Made by a program: the position numbers and the translations under genes. This document shows, in pieces, positions 15,680 to 24,283 of a stretch of 64,000 bases of DNA. Each line of letters starts with the position of its first letter. Position 1 is the first letter of the stretch. Origin of the DNA: an uncultured Rhodospirillaceae bacterium. Lineage in GTDB: Bacteria > Pseudomonadota > Alphaproteobacteria > Azospirillales > Azospirillaceae. The notes below the pieces were generated by a model that saw only the letters and a list, made by a program, of their open reading frames with translations, was not told the DNA's origin and searched no databases. The stretch covers positions 124,001-188,000 of the forward strand of contig CALBDS010000043.1 in NCBI GenBank assembly GCA_937927415.1. Reading direction: 5' to 3'.

Positions 15680-16799
15680 ACGCCGGATCGCCGCCGAACC
15701 CCCGCCGTCCGGCGTTCCCACCGAAAGCCGGATCCTGTCGGGCGCCGACGCCCTGCGGGAAGCCATGGCGCTCTGCATGGAACGGGACGAGCGGGTGTTC
15801 GTCATGGGCCAGGGGGTGACCGATCCCTTCCGCGTGTTCGGCACCACGCGGGGGCTGCTGGAAACCTATGGCCCCGGCCGGGTGGTGGAAACGCCGCTGG
15901 CGGAAAACGGCATGACCGGCGTCGCCATCGGCGCCGCCATCAGCGGGCAGCGGCCGGTGCTGATCCACATGCGCGCGGATTTCGCGCTGCTGACCATGGA
16001 ACAACTGGTCAACAACGCCGCCAAGACCGCCTGGCTGACGCAGGGGAAACTGCAGGTGCCGCTGGTGGTGCGGATGTTCATCGGCCGTGGCTGGGGCCAG
16101 GGGCCGGCGCACACCCAGAGCCTGGAATCCCTGTTCGCCATGATCCCCGGCCTGACGGTGGTGATGCCGGCCACCCCCGCCGACGCCAAGGGCCAGTTGA
16201 TCGCCGCCATCGAAAGCCCCAACCCGGTGATCTTTCTGGAACACCGCTGGCTGCACTTCACCCGTGGGCTGGTGCCCGCCGGCCATTACAGCACGCCGCT
16301 GGACGGGCCGAAGGTGGTGCGTCCGGGCTGCGACCTGACCATCGCCGCCACGTCCCATATGGTGGTGGAGGCGTTGCGGGCGGCGGATGCGCTGGCGACG
16401 GCGGGAATTTCCGCCGAGGTGGTGGATGTGGCGGTGCTGCGCCCCTTCAACCCCGAACCGATCCTGATGTCGGTCCGCCGCACCGGGCGGCTGATGGTGG
16501 CGGACACCGGCTGGAACACACTGGGCATGGGGGCGGAGATCATCGCCATCGTCACCGAACAGGCGTTCGGCGCGCTCACCGGCCCGCCGGTGCGGGTGGG
16601 CCTGCCCGACCTGCCGGCCCCCAGCAGCCCGGCACTGGCGGGGGATTACTATCCCACCGCCCTGACGCTGTTCGACCGGGCCGGGGCGCTGCTGGGGCTT
16701 CCCCCCTCCCGTCTGGCGGTCAGCCGCAACCGGCTGGCGGCCCTGATTGCGGAAATCCCGGTGGATGTGCCCGAAGCCGGGATCACCTCCCCGTTCTGA
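15669..16799 (+). CDS. TPP-dependent 2-oxoacid dehydrogenase E1, beta subunit (transketolase-like)
   Basis: A 376-residue partner of the preceding alpha subunit. The start is the ATG at 15669 inside the last codons of the alpha gene. ALREAMALCMERDERVFVMG near 31-50 and ETPLAENGMTGVAIGAA near 77-93 match the E1-beta pyrimidine-binding domain, where E84 would activate TPP. The C-terminal domain (VVDVAVLRPFNPEPI) is present. Compared with pyruvate dehydrogenase E1-beta, the N-terminus carries an extra segment of about 25 residues. No lipoyl domain is attached. The gene ends 3 bp before the convergent lipoprotein gene's stop. Confidence 0.87.
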   Translation: MFAERRIAAEPPPSGVPTESRILSGADALREAMALCMERDERVFVMGQGVTDPFRVFGTTRGLLETYGPGRVVETPLAENGMTGVAIGAAISGQRPVLIHMRADFALLTMEQLVNNAAKTAWLTQGKLQVPLVVRMFIGRGWGQGPAHTQSLESLFAMIPGLTVVMPATPADAKGQLIAAIESPNPVIFLEHRWLHFTRGLVPAGHYSTPLDGPKVVRPGCDLTIAATSHMVVEALRAADALATAGISAEVVDVAVLRPFNPEPILMSVRRTGRLMVADTGWNTLGMGAEIIAIVTEQAFGALTGPPVRVGLPDLPAPSSPALAGDYYPTALTLFDRAGALLGLPPSRLAVSRNRLAALIAEIPVDVPEAGITSPF

Positions 16800-16802
16800 T
16801 CC

Positions 16803-17303
16803 TTATGACGGATCGGCAGCGGGGGGCGGATTGGGCGTGGCCTGGATGGCGGCACCCTTGATGGGAGCAGCCTGGATCTTGCTGCGGGGGGCGGCCTTGA
16901 TGCTGGGGCCGTCGTTGTCGGCGGGCTTGGGCATGATGGTGGTGGTGCCCCGCGGGGTGCTCTGGTTGGTGCCGCGCAACTCCAAAAGGTCGAGCCGGAC
17001 ATAGGCGGTGCCGCCCGCCGCCGACACCGCGAACCAATCGCTGTTGGGCACCCGGCCCAGCACCCTCACCGGCTGCCCCAGCGTCAGCCGCCCGACCACC
17101 GCCGAACCAGTGTTGGGGGCGGAACGGATGTTGGCGTTCTTCCCCGCTTCCCATTCGCCCGACACCGGAACCAGCCCCTTGGATGCCGACGTCTGGGTCG
17201 GGGGCGGCGGGGCCGAGCCGCCGAACCGCCAGCCGCAGCCCGTCACCGGCAGACACAGCGCCAGGGCCACAACGGCCGGAAACACCCGAGACATCCTCAC
17301 CAT
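16803..17303 (-). CDS. SH3-domain lipoprotein
   Basis: A predicted lipoprotein of 166 residues. The ATG at 17303 is chosen because AGAGG lies 6 bp upstream; an in-frame ATG at 17318 is possible. The signal ends in the lipobox LPVTGC. After a proline-rich linker comes a bacterial SH3 domain (about 45-105) with ANIRSAPNTGSAVVGRLTLG, the usual start, and DWFAVSAAGGTAYVR. The C-terminal 50 residues are low-complexity (A, P, K). Such domains bind cell-wall peptides or other envelope components. Confidence in domain is good, in role low. It is convergent with the E1 genes. Confidence 0.78.
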   Translation of the reverse strand: MVRMSRVFPAVVALALCLPVTGCGWRFGGSAPPPPTQTSASKGLVPVSGEWEAGKNANIRSAPNTGSAVVGRLTLGQPVRVLGRVPNSDWFAVSAAGGTAYVRLDLLELRGTNQSTPRGTTTIMPKPADNDGPSIKAAPRSKIQAAPIKGAAIQATPNPPPAADPS

Positions 17304-17417
17304 CGCCAACCTCTTCATTCCCTGTGCGCTGCGGCAGCCGGCGGACTGTACGCCAGCACAGGCTGTCCGTGAAGCCGGTTAAGCTCGTGGTTTTCCGATG
17401 TCACGGGCCGGCAGATG

Positions 17418-18722
17418 TCACGAGCCGGTGGCGCGCCGCCCCCGGACATAGGTGGCGGCCACCGCCCGGTCGTCGCCCAGGGTCATCAGGGCGAACAGTT
17501 CGTCCTCCAGCCCGCGGGCGGTGTCCATGCGGTGGGCCAGGGCCGGGGTGGCGGCGGAATCGAGCACCACCGCGTCGGCCCAGGCGCCGGGGATGAAACT
17601 GCCGATCTCCCCGCCCAGCCCCAGAGCCAGGGCGTTGCCGCGGGTGATGGTGTAGAAGGCGGACAGGGCCGGCAGGTTCTGCCCGCGAAGCTGGAGCACC
17701 TTGTACGCCTCCGCCGCCGTGCGCAGCAGGGAATAGCTGGTGCCGCCGCCCACGTCGGTGGCAAGCCCGGTGCGCACCCCGGCCCCGCGCAGCCGGGCGG
17801 CGTCGAACAGGCCGCTGCCGATGAACAGGTTGGAGGTGGGGCAGAACACCGCCACCGATTCCGTCGCCGCCAGCCGGTCCAGCTCGTCGTCGGACAGGTG
17901 CAGGCAATGGCCCAGCAGCGACCGCGGCCCCAGCAGGCCGAAACGCTCGTACACGTCGGTGTAATCGCGGGCGGCGGGATAGAGCCGCGTCACCTGCCGG
18001 ATCTCGTCATGGTTTTCCGACAGGTGGGTTTGCAGGTAGCAGCCGGGGTGTTCGCGCAGCAGCGCCCCGGCGGCGTCCAGTTGGTCGGGGGTGGAGGTGA
18101 TGGCGAACCGCGGGGTGACGGCGTACCGCTGCCGCCCCCGCCCGTGCCAGCGCCCGATCAACGCCTTGGATTCGTCGTAACTGCGCTGGGCGGTGTCGCA
18201 CAGGGCGGGCGGGGCGTGGCGGTCCATCATCACCTTGCCGGCGATCATGCCCATCCCCCGCCGCTCGGCCTCGGCGAACACCGCTTCCACCGATTCCGGA
18301 TGGACCGAGCCATAGGCCACCGCCGTGGTGGTGCCGTTGCGCAGCAATTCATCCAGGAAGAACCGCGCCTGCGCCGCGGCAAAGGCCGGGTCGCCGTACT
18401 TCTGTTCCTCGACGAAGGTGTAGGTGGTGAGCCAGTCGAGAAGCTGCGCCCCGTACGACGCGATCACCCGGGTCTGGGGGAAATGGATGTGCAGGTCGAT
18501 GAATCCCGGCATCACCAGCCGGTCCCCGTGATCGTCAACCGGCGTGCCGGGCGGCAGGGCGGGGCCGACCACCGATGCCGGGCCGACGGCGGCGATGCGC
18601 CCGTCCTCCACCCGCAGCATGCCGTCGGCCATCACGGTGACGCTGGCGGCATCGCCCGCCCCGGCGGGTTCGGCGGTGAAGCTCAGCAGCCGCCCGCGGA
18701 TGGCACGGACATCCCCGCTCAT
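17418..18722 (-). CDS. guaD: Guanine deaminase
   Basis: A 434-residue amidohydrolase converting guanine to xanthine and ammonia. Zinc-site motifs are all present: LHIHFPQ (H78, H80), QTHLSENHDE, GHCLHL and ATDVGGG. The FPQT sequence after the HxH and GGGTSYSLL after the metal Asp are typical of guanine deaminase rather than cytosine or chlorohydrolases. Its ATG overlaps the end of the urate hydroxylase gene by 4 bp (ATGA), so the two are co-transcribed and translationally coupled. The pair covers two steps of the purine path: guanine to xanthine, and urate to 5-hydroxyisourate. Xanthine dehydrogenase, the step between, is not in the window. Confidence 0.93.
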   Translation of the reverse strand: MSGDVRAIRGRLLSFTAEPAGAGDAASVTVMADGMLRVEDGRIAAVGPASVVGPALPPGTPVDDHGDRLVMPGFIDLHIHFPQTRVIASYGAQLLDWLTTYTFVEEQKYGDPAFAAAQARFFLDELLRNGTTTAVAYGSVHPESVEAVFAEAERRGMGMIAGKVMMDRHAPPALCDTAQRSYDESKALIGRWHGRGRQRYAVTPRFAITSTPDQLDAAGALLREHPGCYLQTHLSENHDEIRQVTRLYPAARDYTDVYERFGLLGPRSLLGHCLHLSDDELDRLAATESVAVFCPTSNLFIGSGLFDAARLRGAGVRTGLATDVGGGTSYSLLRTAAEAYKVLQLRGQNLPALSAFYTITRGNALALGLGGEIGSFIPGAWADAVVLDSAATPALAHRMDTARGLEDELFALMTLGDDRAVAATYVRGRRATGS

Positions 18723-19918
18723 CGCACCACCCCCGCCCCCACCATTTCCACCCAGGCGGCGAGTGTGCGGCGCTCCTCGGGCGTGATGCCGGTGACGTTG
18801 CCGGGAGGCATGGCGTCGGTCAGCACCGCCTGCAGCCGGATCAGCGGGGCGTGGCGGCGGATGGTCTGGGGATCATCCAGCCGCACGCCCTTGGGTGGGG
18901 ACGCCAGCCCCTCCCACACCGGGGTTTCGGCGTGGCACATGGAGCAGCGGGACAGCACGATCTCTTCCGCCGCGGCCGTCTCGACCAAAGCCGGGGCCGC
19001 GGCCACCGCCTGCCGCGGGCCGGCGGACGACAGGGCGACGATGGCGGCGAAGCCTGCCGCCGCCACCCCCCACGTCCACCACGGCGACGGTTTTCCGGCG
19101 TGGCGGCTGTTGAAGAAATGGCGGATGGCCGCTCCCATCACCAGCACCACCCCGACGATCGCCCAGTTGTAGCGGGTGGCGAAGACCAGCGGGTAATGGT
19201 TGCTCAGCATCAGGAACACCACCGGCAGCGTCAGGTAATTGTTGTGCAGCGAGCGTTGTTTCGCCTGCTTGCCCAGGGCCGGGTCGGGCGTCTGCCCCGC
19301 CAGCATGGCCGCCACCGTGCGGCGCTGGTTGGGGATGATAAGCAGGAAGACGTTGGCCGACATCATGGTCGCCATCAGCGCGCCGATGTGCAGCATCGCC
19401 CCCCGCCCGGTGAACAGATGGGTCAGCCCCCACGCCACCGCCACCAGAAACACGAAGCCGGTCAGGGCCAGGGCGGTGTCGTTCCGGCCCAGCGGCGATT
19501 TGCACAGCCGGTCATAAACGATCCAGCCCAGCGCCAGCGCGCCCACGCTGACCGCCACCGCCCCCCAATGGGGAAGATCCGCCACCGCCGGGTCGATCAG
19601 GTACAGATCCGCCCCGCGGTAATAGAGCACGCACAGCAGGAAGAACCCGCTCAGCCATGTGCTGTAGGATTCCCACAGGAACCACGTCATCTTTTCCGGC
19701 ACGCGGGCGGGGGCCACAAGGTATTTGACCATGTGGTAGAAGCCGCCGCCGTGGATCTGCCACGCCTCCCCCGCCGTCCCGGCCGGCAGGCCGTCGGCCC
19801 GGCGCAGGCTGGCATCCAGATGGATGAAGTAGAACGACGAGCCGATCCAGGCGATGGCCGTCACCACATGCAGCCAGCGCGCCGCCAGATTCACCCACTC
19901 CCAGACCACCGCGTCCAT
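18719..19918 (-). CDS. puuD: Urate hydroxylase PuuD (membrane uricase with cytochrome c domain)
   Basis: A 399-residue inner-membrane protein. About eight transmembrane helices fill residues 1-300, with WLHVVTAIAWIGSSFYFIH and NHYPLVFATRYNWAI typical of PuuD. A C-terminal periplasmic cytochrome c domain carries the haem site CSMCH near 325 and a distal PPGN methionine region. PuuD oxidises urate to 5-hydroxyisourate and passes electrons through the haem to the respiratory chain, so no peroxide is made. The gene is first of the puuD-guaD pair. The start has an AAGGG-type site just upstream. Confidence 0.92.
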   Translation of the reverse strand: MDAVVWEWVNLAARWLHVVTAIAWIGSSFYFIHLDASLRRADGLPAGTAGEAWQIHGGGFYHMVKYLVAPARVPEKMTWFLWESYSTWLSGFFLLCVLYYRGADLYLIDPAVADLPHWGAVAVSVGALALGWIVYDRLCKSPLGRNDTALALTGFVFLVAVAWGLTHLFTGRGAMLHIGALMATMMSANVFLLIIPNQRRTVAAMLAGQTPDPALGKQAKQRSLHNNYLTLPVVFLMLSNHYPLVFATRYNWAIVGVVLVMGAAIRHFFNSRHAGKPSPWWTWGVAAAGFAAIVALSSAGPRQAVAAAPALVETAAAEEIVLSRCSMCHAETPVWEGLASPPKGVRLDDPQTIRRHAPLIRLQAVLTDAMPPGNVTGITPEERRTLAAWVEMVGAGVVR

Positions 19919-19996
19919 CGGCCACCCTTTCCACCATGACGATAAGGGCAGTGTACGGCCAGCGTGTGCGCCGCGGAAAGATGGGGCGTGATAAAA

Positions 19997-21022
19997 TCAG
20001 CGCAGCCCCTGTTCCAGCAGTGCGGCGATGCGGGCGGCGCTGAGCGCGTGGATCTCGGCGCGGGTGCGGCCCTTGCCGTCGCGGCACAGGCCGGGATCCT
20101 CCCCCTCCTCCTCCAGAATGGCCGGAGCCTTGGGCGTGCAGTCGCCGAACAGGCTGAAGGGGCTGGCGGCGGGCAGGGCTTCGGGCACCACGCCGGGGAT
20201 CAGGGTTTTCAGCCCGCCCGCCGGGCCGGTGTAGAGCAGCCGCACCGGAATGGCGGGGGGCGACAGGCTGGCCCCCACCATGCTGTCGATCAGTTCCGGG
20301 TTGACCGCCAGCGCCAGCGTCACGCGGGGATCGCGGTGCCCGGCCTCCACCGCCGGCCCGGCGGCGGCGTCATGAAGATTGACATAGAAGCGGCTGAACC
20401 AGCGGCAATCCGGCCCGATCCGCGGCGGGTCGCAGGACTGGCGGAACTGCCCACCGTCCAGCCGCCCGCCGGCCAGGGCCAGAACCGACGTGCCGCCCAG
20501 AAAGAAGCCCAGTGCTGCCACCTTGCCCGGTACCGTGTGGGCGGACAGCGCCGGGTCGGCCAGCACCGCGTCCAGGGCGGCGGACAGATCGGCGGGGCGC
20601 AGCCAGACCTCCGCCACCGCCCGCCGGGCCTCGTCGGGTTTCAGGGGCGGGGGATGGGCGATGGCCACCACATAGCCGCGCCGGGCCAGCGCCGCCGCGA
20701 TCCACCCCGCAGCACCGGCGTTGGCCCGCAACCCGCCATGGGCGATCAGCACCGTGGGGAACGCCCCCTCCGCCACCGCCGCCCCGCGGCGCCCCGGCTC
20801 GCCCGTGAACACCGGCGAGGCGCCGAACCGCACCTCCTCGCCACCGTCCCCGGCGGGATACCAGACGGTGACGTCGATGCTCTGCCCGCGGGCCGGAACC
20901 GGAGCCGCCAGCGTGCGGAAACCGGGGGTGCCCGTCCCCTCGGCCGCGTGGAGCGGAAACGCCGGCCCCGCCAAAGCCAGAGCCAGAGCCAGAGCCATGC
21001 CGATACGGTGTTTCACGGCCAT
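19997..21022 (-). CDS. Alpha/beta-hydrolase-like exported protein with nucleophile Ser replaced by Phe
   Basis: A 341-residue protein of the dienelactone-hydrolase/esterase group. The ATG at 21022 is preferred (GGGGAAG 5 bp upstream) over the GTG just before it. A signal peptide ends near PLHAAEG. The oxyanion loop LIAHGG and the strand before the nucleophile elbow (KVAALGF) are intact. The elbow reads GFFLGG where the family has G-x-S-x-G-G: residue 174 is Phe, codon TTT at 20501-20503, one base away from TCT (Ser). The frame is otherwise whole, so this may be a non-catalytic relative, a recent inactivation or a sequencing error. Substrate unknown. It lies 78 bp downstream of no co-directional gene and is divergent from the YbjQ gene. 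Confidence 0.72.
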   Translation of the reverse strand: MAVKHRIGMALALALALAGPAFPLHAAEGTGTPGFRTLAAPVPARGQSIDVTVWYPAGDGGEEVRFGASPVFTGEPGRRGAAVAEGAFPTVLIAHGGLRANAGAAGWIAAALARRGYVVAIAHPPPLKPDEARRAVAEVWLRPADLSAALDAVLADPALSAHTVPGKVAALGFFLGGTSVLALAGGRLDGGQFRQSCDPPRIGPDCRWFSRFYVNLHDAAAGPAVEAGHRDPRVTLALAVNPELIDSMVGASLSPPAIPVRLLYTGPAGGLKTLIPGVVPEALPAASPFSLFGDCTPKAPAILEEEGEDPGLCRDGKGRTRAEIHALSAARIAALLEQGLR

Positions 21023-21181
21023 CACGTCTTCCCCTCATTCCGGTGGCGGGAAGATGGCGGTTTCGCCCCCCGGCGCCAACGGGGTCATCCGCGCCAGACT
21101 GCCGCAGCGGTCCCGCCCCCTTGCACCGTCCCCGCCGCCCCCCATCTGCGGACAATCCACCACGAGACAAGGCCAGACCCC

Positions 21182-21502
21182 ATGCTGCTGTCCACCACCG
21201 ATTCCATCGACGGCCGCCGCGTCGCCCAATACCTGGGCGTGGTGACCGGGGAGGCGATCATCGGCGTCCACATCTTCCGCGACCTGTTCGCCGGCATCCG
21301 CGACATCGTGGGCGGGCGGGCCGGGGGCTATCAGAACGCCCTGCGCGACGCCCGCGAAGCCGCCTTCGCCGATCTGGAAGAGGCAGCATCCGGGCTGGGC
21401 GCCAACGCCGTCATCGCCATCGACGTGGATTACGAGGTGCTGGGCAAGGAAAACGGCATGCTGATGGTGTCGGTCAACGGCACCGCCGTGCGGCTGGAAT
21501 GA
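21182..21502 (+). CDS. YbjQ family (DUF74) protein
   Basis: A 106-residue cytoplasmic protein. The stretches GVVTGEAIIGVHIFRDLFA, GGRAGGYQNALRDAREAA and GANAVIAIDVDYEVLG are diagnostic of the YbjQ/DUF74 family, which forms pentameric rings. Its biochemical role is unknown; some databases call it a putative heavy-metal-binding domain, but no Cys is present here to support that. It is a single gene, followed by a 360 bp gap filled mostly by a palindromic repeat element. Confidence 0.85.
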   Translation: MLLSTTDSIDGRRVAQYLGVVTGEAIIGVHIFRDLFAGIRDIVGGRAGGYQNALRDAREAAFADLEEAASGLGANAVIAIDVDYEVLGKENGMLMVSVNGTAVRLE

Positions 21503-21540
21503 TCCGGGGCAATGACATCAGGCGAACAAAGCCGGGTAAT

Positions 21541-21728
21541 CCCCCTCTCCCGCCCCGGGAGAGGGCCGGGGTGAGGGCCGATTGTCGCGGATAAGCCCGA
21601 CAATCGAGCCGTCAGGCTCTCGAAACCTCAAGTTTGGCGTTGCTTCGCAACGGATTTCGGGCTTATCGCGCGAAATCCGGCCCTCACCCGGCCCTGCGGG
21701 CCACCCTCTCCCCGGTGGGGCGAGGGGG
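21541..21728 (+). repeat. Nested-palindrome repeat element, copy 1
   Basis: A 188 bp element fills most of the gap between ybjQ and tex. The ends are inverted CCCTCTCCC/GGGxGAGGG blocks, next inward GTGAGGGCC/GGCCCTCAC, then two inner stems that pair with themselves (ATTGTCGC...GACAATCG and GGATTTCG...CGAAATCC) around GAGCC-GTCA-GGCTC and GTTGC-TTC-GCAAC. The reverse complement of 57923-58093 matches it closely through most of its length. No open frame inside. The 38 bp before it and about 130 bp after it hold no clear signal apart from the tex ribosome region. It looks like a small non-autonomous mobile repeat of MITE or REP/BIME kind. Confidence 0.85.
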
Positions 21729-21862
21729 TGTTAACCTGAGGTCGTTGCCCCGGGGCATGACCCAACCCATTTGCCCCGCCGTGTGGATGAGAGTATAGAC
21801 CCGGCCCTTGGACCCGTTTCCATCACCCCTTCCGACATCAACCATGAGAGGCCGGCTCCTCC

Positions 21863-24226
21863 ATGCTTTCGATCACCCAGCGCATCGCCGACGAGCTTCA
21901 GGTCCGCGAGGCCCAGGTTGCCGCCGCCGTCTCCCTGCTCGATGAAGGGTCCACGGTCCCCTTCGTCGCCCGCTACCGCAAGGAAGCGACGGGGGGCCTG
22001 GACGACACCCAGCTCCGCACCCTGGACGAACGGCTGCGCTATCTGCGCGAACTGGAGGAGCGCCGGACGGCGATCATCACCTCCATCGCGGAGCAGGGCA
22101 AGCTGACGCCGGAACTGGAAACCCAGATCCGCACCGCCGACACCAAGACCCGGCTGGAAGACCTCTACCTCCCCTATAAGACCAAGCGGCGGACCAAGGC
22201 GTCCATCGCCCGCGAAGCCGGGCTGGAGCCGCTGGCCGACCGGCTGCTGGCCGACCCCACCCTGTCGCCGGAGACGGAGGCCGCGGCCTTCCTTACCCCC
22301 GACAGCGTGCCGGATATCAAGGCGGCGCTGGACGGCGCCCGCCACATCCTGGTCGAACGCTTCGGCGAAGACGCCGAACTGGTGGGCCGCCTGCGCACCA
22401 CCATGGCCGACCGCGGCCGCGTCTGGTCCAAGGTGATCGAGGAGAAGAAGGCCGAGGGCGCCAAATTCTCCGACTATTTCGATTTCGACGAGCCGTGGAA
22501 GCAGGTTCCCTCCCACCGGGCGCTGGCCCTGTTCCGCGGGCGCGCCCAGGGGGTGCTGGACCTGCGCCTCGACCTTGAGGTGGAGGACGGCCAGCCCCAC
22601 CCGGCGGAAAACACCATCGCCGCCCACACCGGCATCCGCAACCAGGGCCGCCCCGCCGACAAATGGCTGTCGGACGTGTGCCGCTGGACGTGGAAGCTGA
22701 AGATCGGCCCGCACATCGAAAACGACCTGATGGGCGAGCTGCGCGAACGGGCCGAGGACGAGGCCATCCGCGTGTTCGCCCGCAACCTGCACGACCTGCT
22801 GCTGGCCGCCCCGGCCGGACCGCGGACCACCATCGGGCTGGACCCCGGCATCCGCACCGGCGTCAAGGTGGCGGTGGTGGACGCCACCGGCAAGCTGGTG
22901 GACACCACCACCATCTATCCCCACGCGCCCCGCAACGACTGGGACGGCTCCATCGCCGTTCTGGCCGCGCTGGCCGTGCGGCACAAGGCCGAACTGATCG
23001 CCATCGGCAACGGCACCGCGTCGCGCGAAACCGACAAGCTGGCGCAGGATCTGTTCAAGCGCCACCCCGAACTGACGCTGACCAAGATCATGGTGTCGGA
23101 GGCCGGCGCCTCGGTCTATTCCGCGTCGGAAGTGGCGGCGGCGGAATTCCCCGGCCTGGACGTGTCGCTGCGCGGCGCCGTTTCCATCGCCCGACGCCTG
23201 CAGGACCCGCTGGCCGAACTGGTGAAGATCGAGCCGAAATCGATCGGCGTCGGCCAGTACCAGCACGACGTGGGGGCGTCCAAGCTGGCCCGCTCGCTGG
23301 ATGCGGTGGTGGAAGACTGCGTGAACGCGGTGGGCGTGGATCTCAACACCGCCTCCATCCCGCTTCTGACGCGGGTGTCGGGGCTGAACGAGACGATCGC
23401 CCGCAACATCGTGGAATTCCGCGACCGCAACGGCGCCTTCCGCACCCGCAAGCAGCTTCTGGACGTGGCGCGGCTGGGGCCGAAGACCTTCGAGCAGGCG
23501 GCGGGCTTCCTGCGCATCCGCGGCGGCGACACGCCCCTTGATTCCTCCGCCGTCCACCCCGAAGCCTATCCGGTGGTGGAACGCATCCTGAAGACCACGG
23601 GCCGCGAGCTGGGCAGCGTCATCGGCGACGCCCGCTTCCTGCGCTCGCTGCACGCCGAGGATTTCACCGACGCCCAGTTCGGCGTGCCGACGGTGGAAGA
23701 CATTCTGAAGGAACTGGAAAAGCCCGGCCGCGACCCGCGGCCCGAGTTCAAGACCGCCGAATTCAAGGACGGCGTGAACGAACTGAAGGATCTTCAGCCC
23801 GGCATGATGCTGGAAGGGGTGGTCACCAACGTCACCGCCTTCGGCGCCTTCGTGGATGTGGGCGTGCATCAGGACGGTCTGGTGCACATCTCCCAGCTTG
23901 CCGACAGCTTCGTCAAGGATCCCCACGCGGTGGTCAAGGCCGGCGACGTGGTGAAGGTGAAGGTTCTGGAGGTGGACCTGCCCCGCAAGCGCGTGGCGCT
24001 GACCATGCGCATGAGCGAGGCCCCCGCCCGCACCGCCGGTCCCAAGGGCGGCCCCAAGGGCGCCAACGCCCCGGCCCGCGACGAGCGCAACAGCCGCAAC
24101 GACCGCCCGGCGGGCGGCAAGCCCACCGGCGGCAAGAGCACTCCCCCGGCCCGCAAGCCGGAGCCGGCCCCCGCCAACAACGCCCTGGCCGAAGCCTTCG
24201 CGCGGGCGCGGGCGAACAAGAAGTAA
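21863..24226 (+). CDS. tex: Tex family RNA-binding transcription accessory protein
   Basis: A 787-residue protein. Order: N-terminal helical region with VPFVARYRKEATGGLDDTQL near 32-51, YqgF-like RNase H fold (TIGLDPGIRTGVKVAVVD near 323-340), helix-hairpin-helix repeats (LDVARLGPKTFEQAAGFLRI near 532-551), and an S1 RNA-binding domain near 645-720 (GMMLEGVVTNVTAFGAFVDV). The last 70 residues are a G/P/K-rich unstructured tail. Tex binds nucleic acid and affects transcription and toxin gene expression in other bacteria; it is related to eukaryotic Spt6. Full family length. A 17 bp tandem duplication covers its stop codon. Confidence 0.96.
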   Translation: MLSITQRIADELQVREAQVAAAVSLLDEGSTVPFVARYRKEATGGLDDTQLRTLDERLRYLRELEERRTAIITSIAEQGKLTPELETQIRTADTKTRLEDLYLPYKTKRRTKASIAREAGLEPLADRLLADPTLSPETEAAAFLTPDSVPDIKAALDGARHILVERFGEDAELVGRLRTTMADRGRVWSKVIEEKKAEGAKFSDYFDFDEPWKQVPSHRALALFRGRAQGVLDLRLDLEVEDGQPHPAENTIAAHTGIRNQGRPADKWLSDVCRWTWKLKIGPHIENDLMGELRERAEDEAIRVFARNLHDLLLAAPAGPRTTIGLDPGIRTGVKVAVVDATGKLVDTTTIYPHAPRNDWDGSIAVLAALAVRHKAELIAIGNGTASRETDKLAQDLFKRHPELTLTKIMVSEAGASVYSASEVAAAEFPGLDVSLRGAVSIARRLQDPLAELVKIEPKSIGVGQYQHDVGASKLARSLDAVVEDCVNAVGVDLNTASIPLLTRVSGLNETIARNIVEFRDRNGAFRTRKQLLDVARLGPKTFEQAAGFLRIRGGDTPLDSSAVHPEAYPVVERILKTTGRELGSVIGDARFLRSLHAEDFTDAQFGVPTVEDILKELEKPGRDPRPEFKTAEFKDGVNELKDLQPGMMLEGVVTNVTAFGAFVDVGVHQDGLVHISQLADSFVKDPHAVVKAGDVVKVKVLEVDLPRKRVALTMRMSEAPARTAGPKGGPKGANAPARDERNSRNDRPAGGKPTGGKSTPPARKPEPAPANNALAEAFARARANKK

Positions 24227-24254
24227 GTTCTTTTCACAAGTAAGTTCTTTTCAC
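24221..24254 (+). repeat. 17-bp tandem duplication spanning the tex stop codon
   Basis: AAGTAAGTTCTTTTCAC occurs twice head to tail (24221-24237 and 24238-24254). The first copy carries the TAA stop of tex. It looks like a replication-slippage duplication. The second copy directly abuts the terminator hairpin. Confidence 0.9.
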
Positions 24255-24280
24255 CCTGCCCCCCTTCCTGGGGGCAGGGT
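24253..24280. terminator. Hairpin between convergent tex and sdpI-like gene
   Basis: ACCCTGCCCCC pairs exactly with GGGGGCAGGGT around a 6-base loop. It lies between the two convergent stop codons, so it can serve both. No T-run follows the stem in either direction. Confidence 0.55.
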
Positions 24281-24283
24281 CCG

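Noticed and set aside
21541..21728. CRISPR array or tRNA-like structure
   Set aside because: There are no regularly spaced repeats with unique spacers, and the stems do not form a cloverleaf; it is a nested palindrome.
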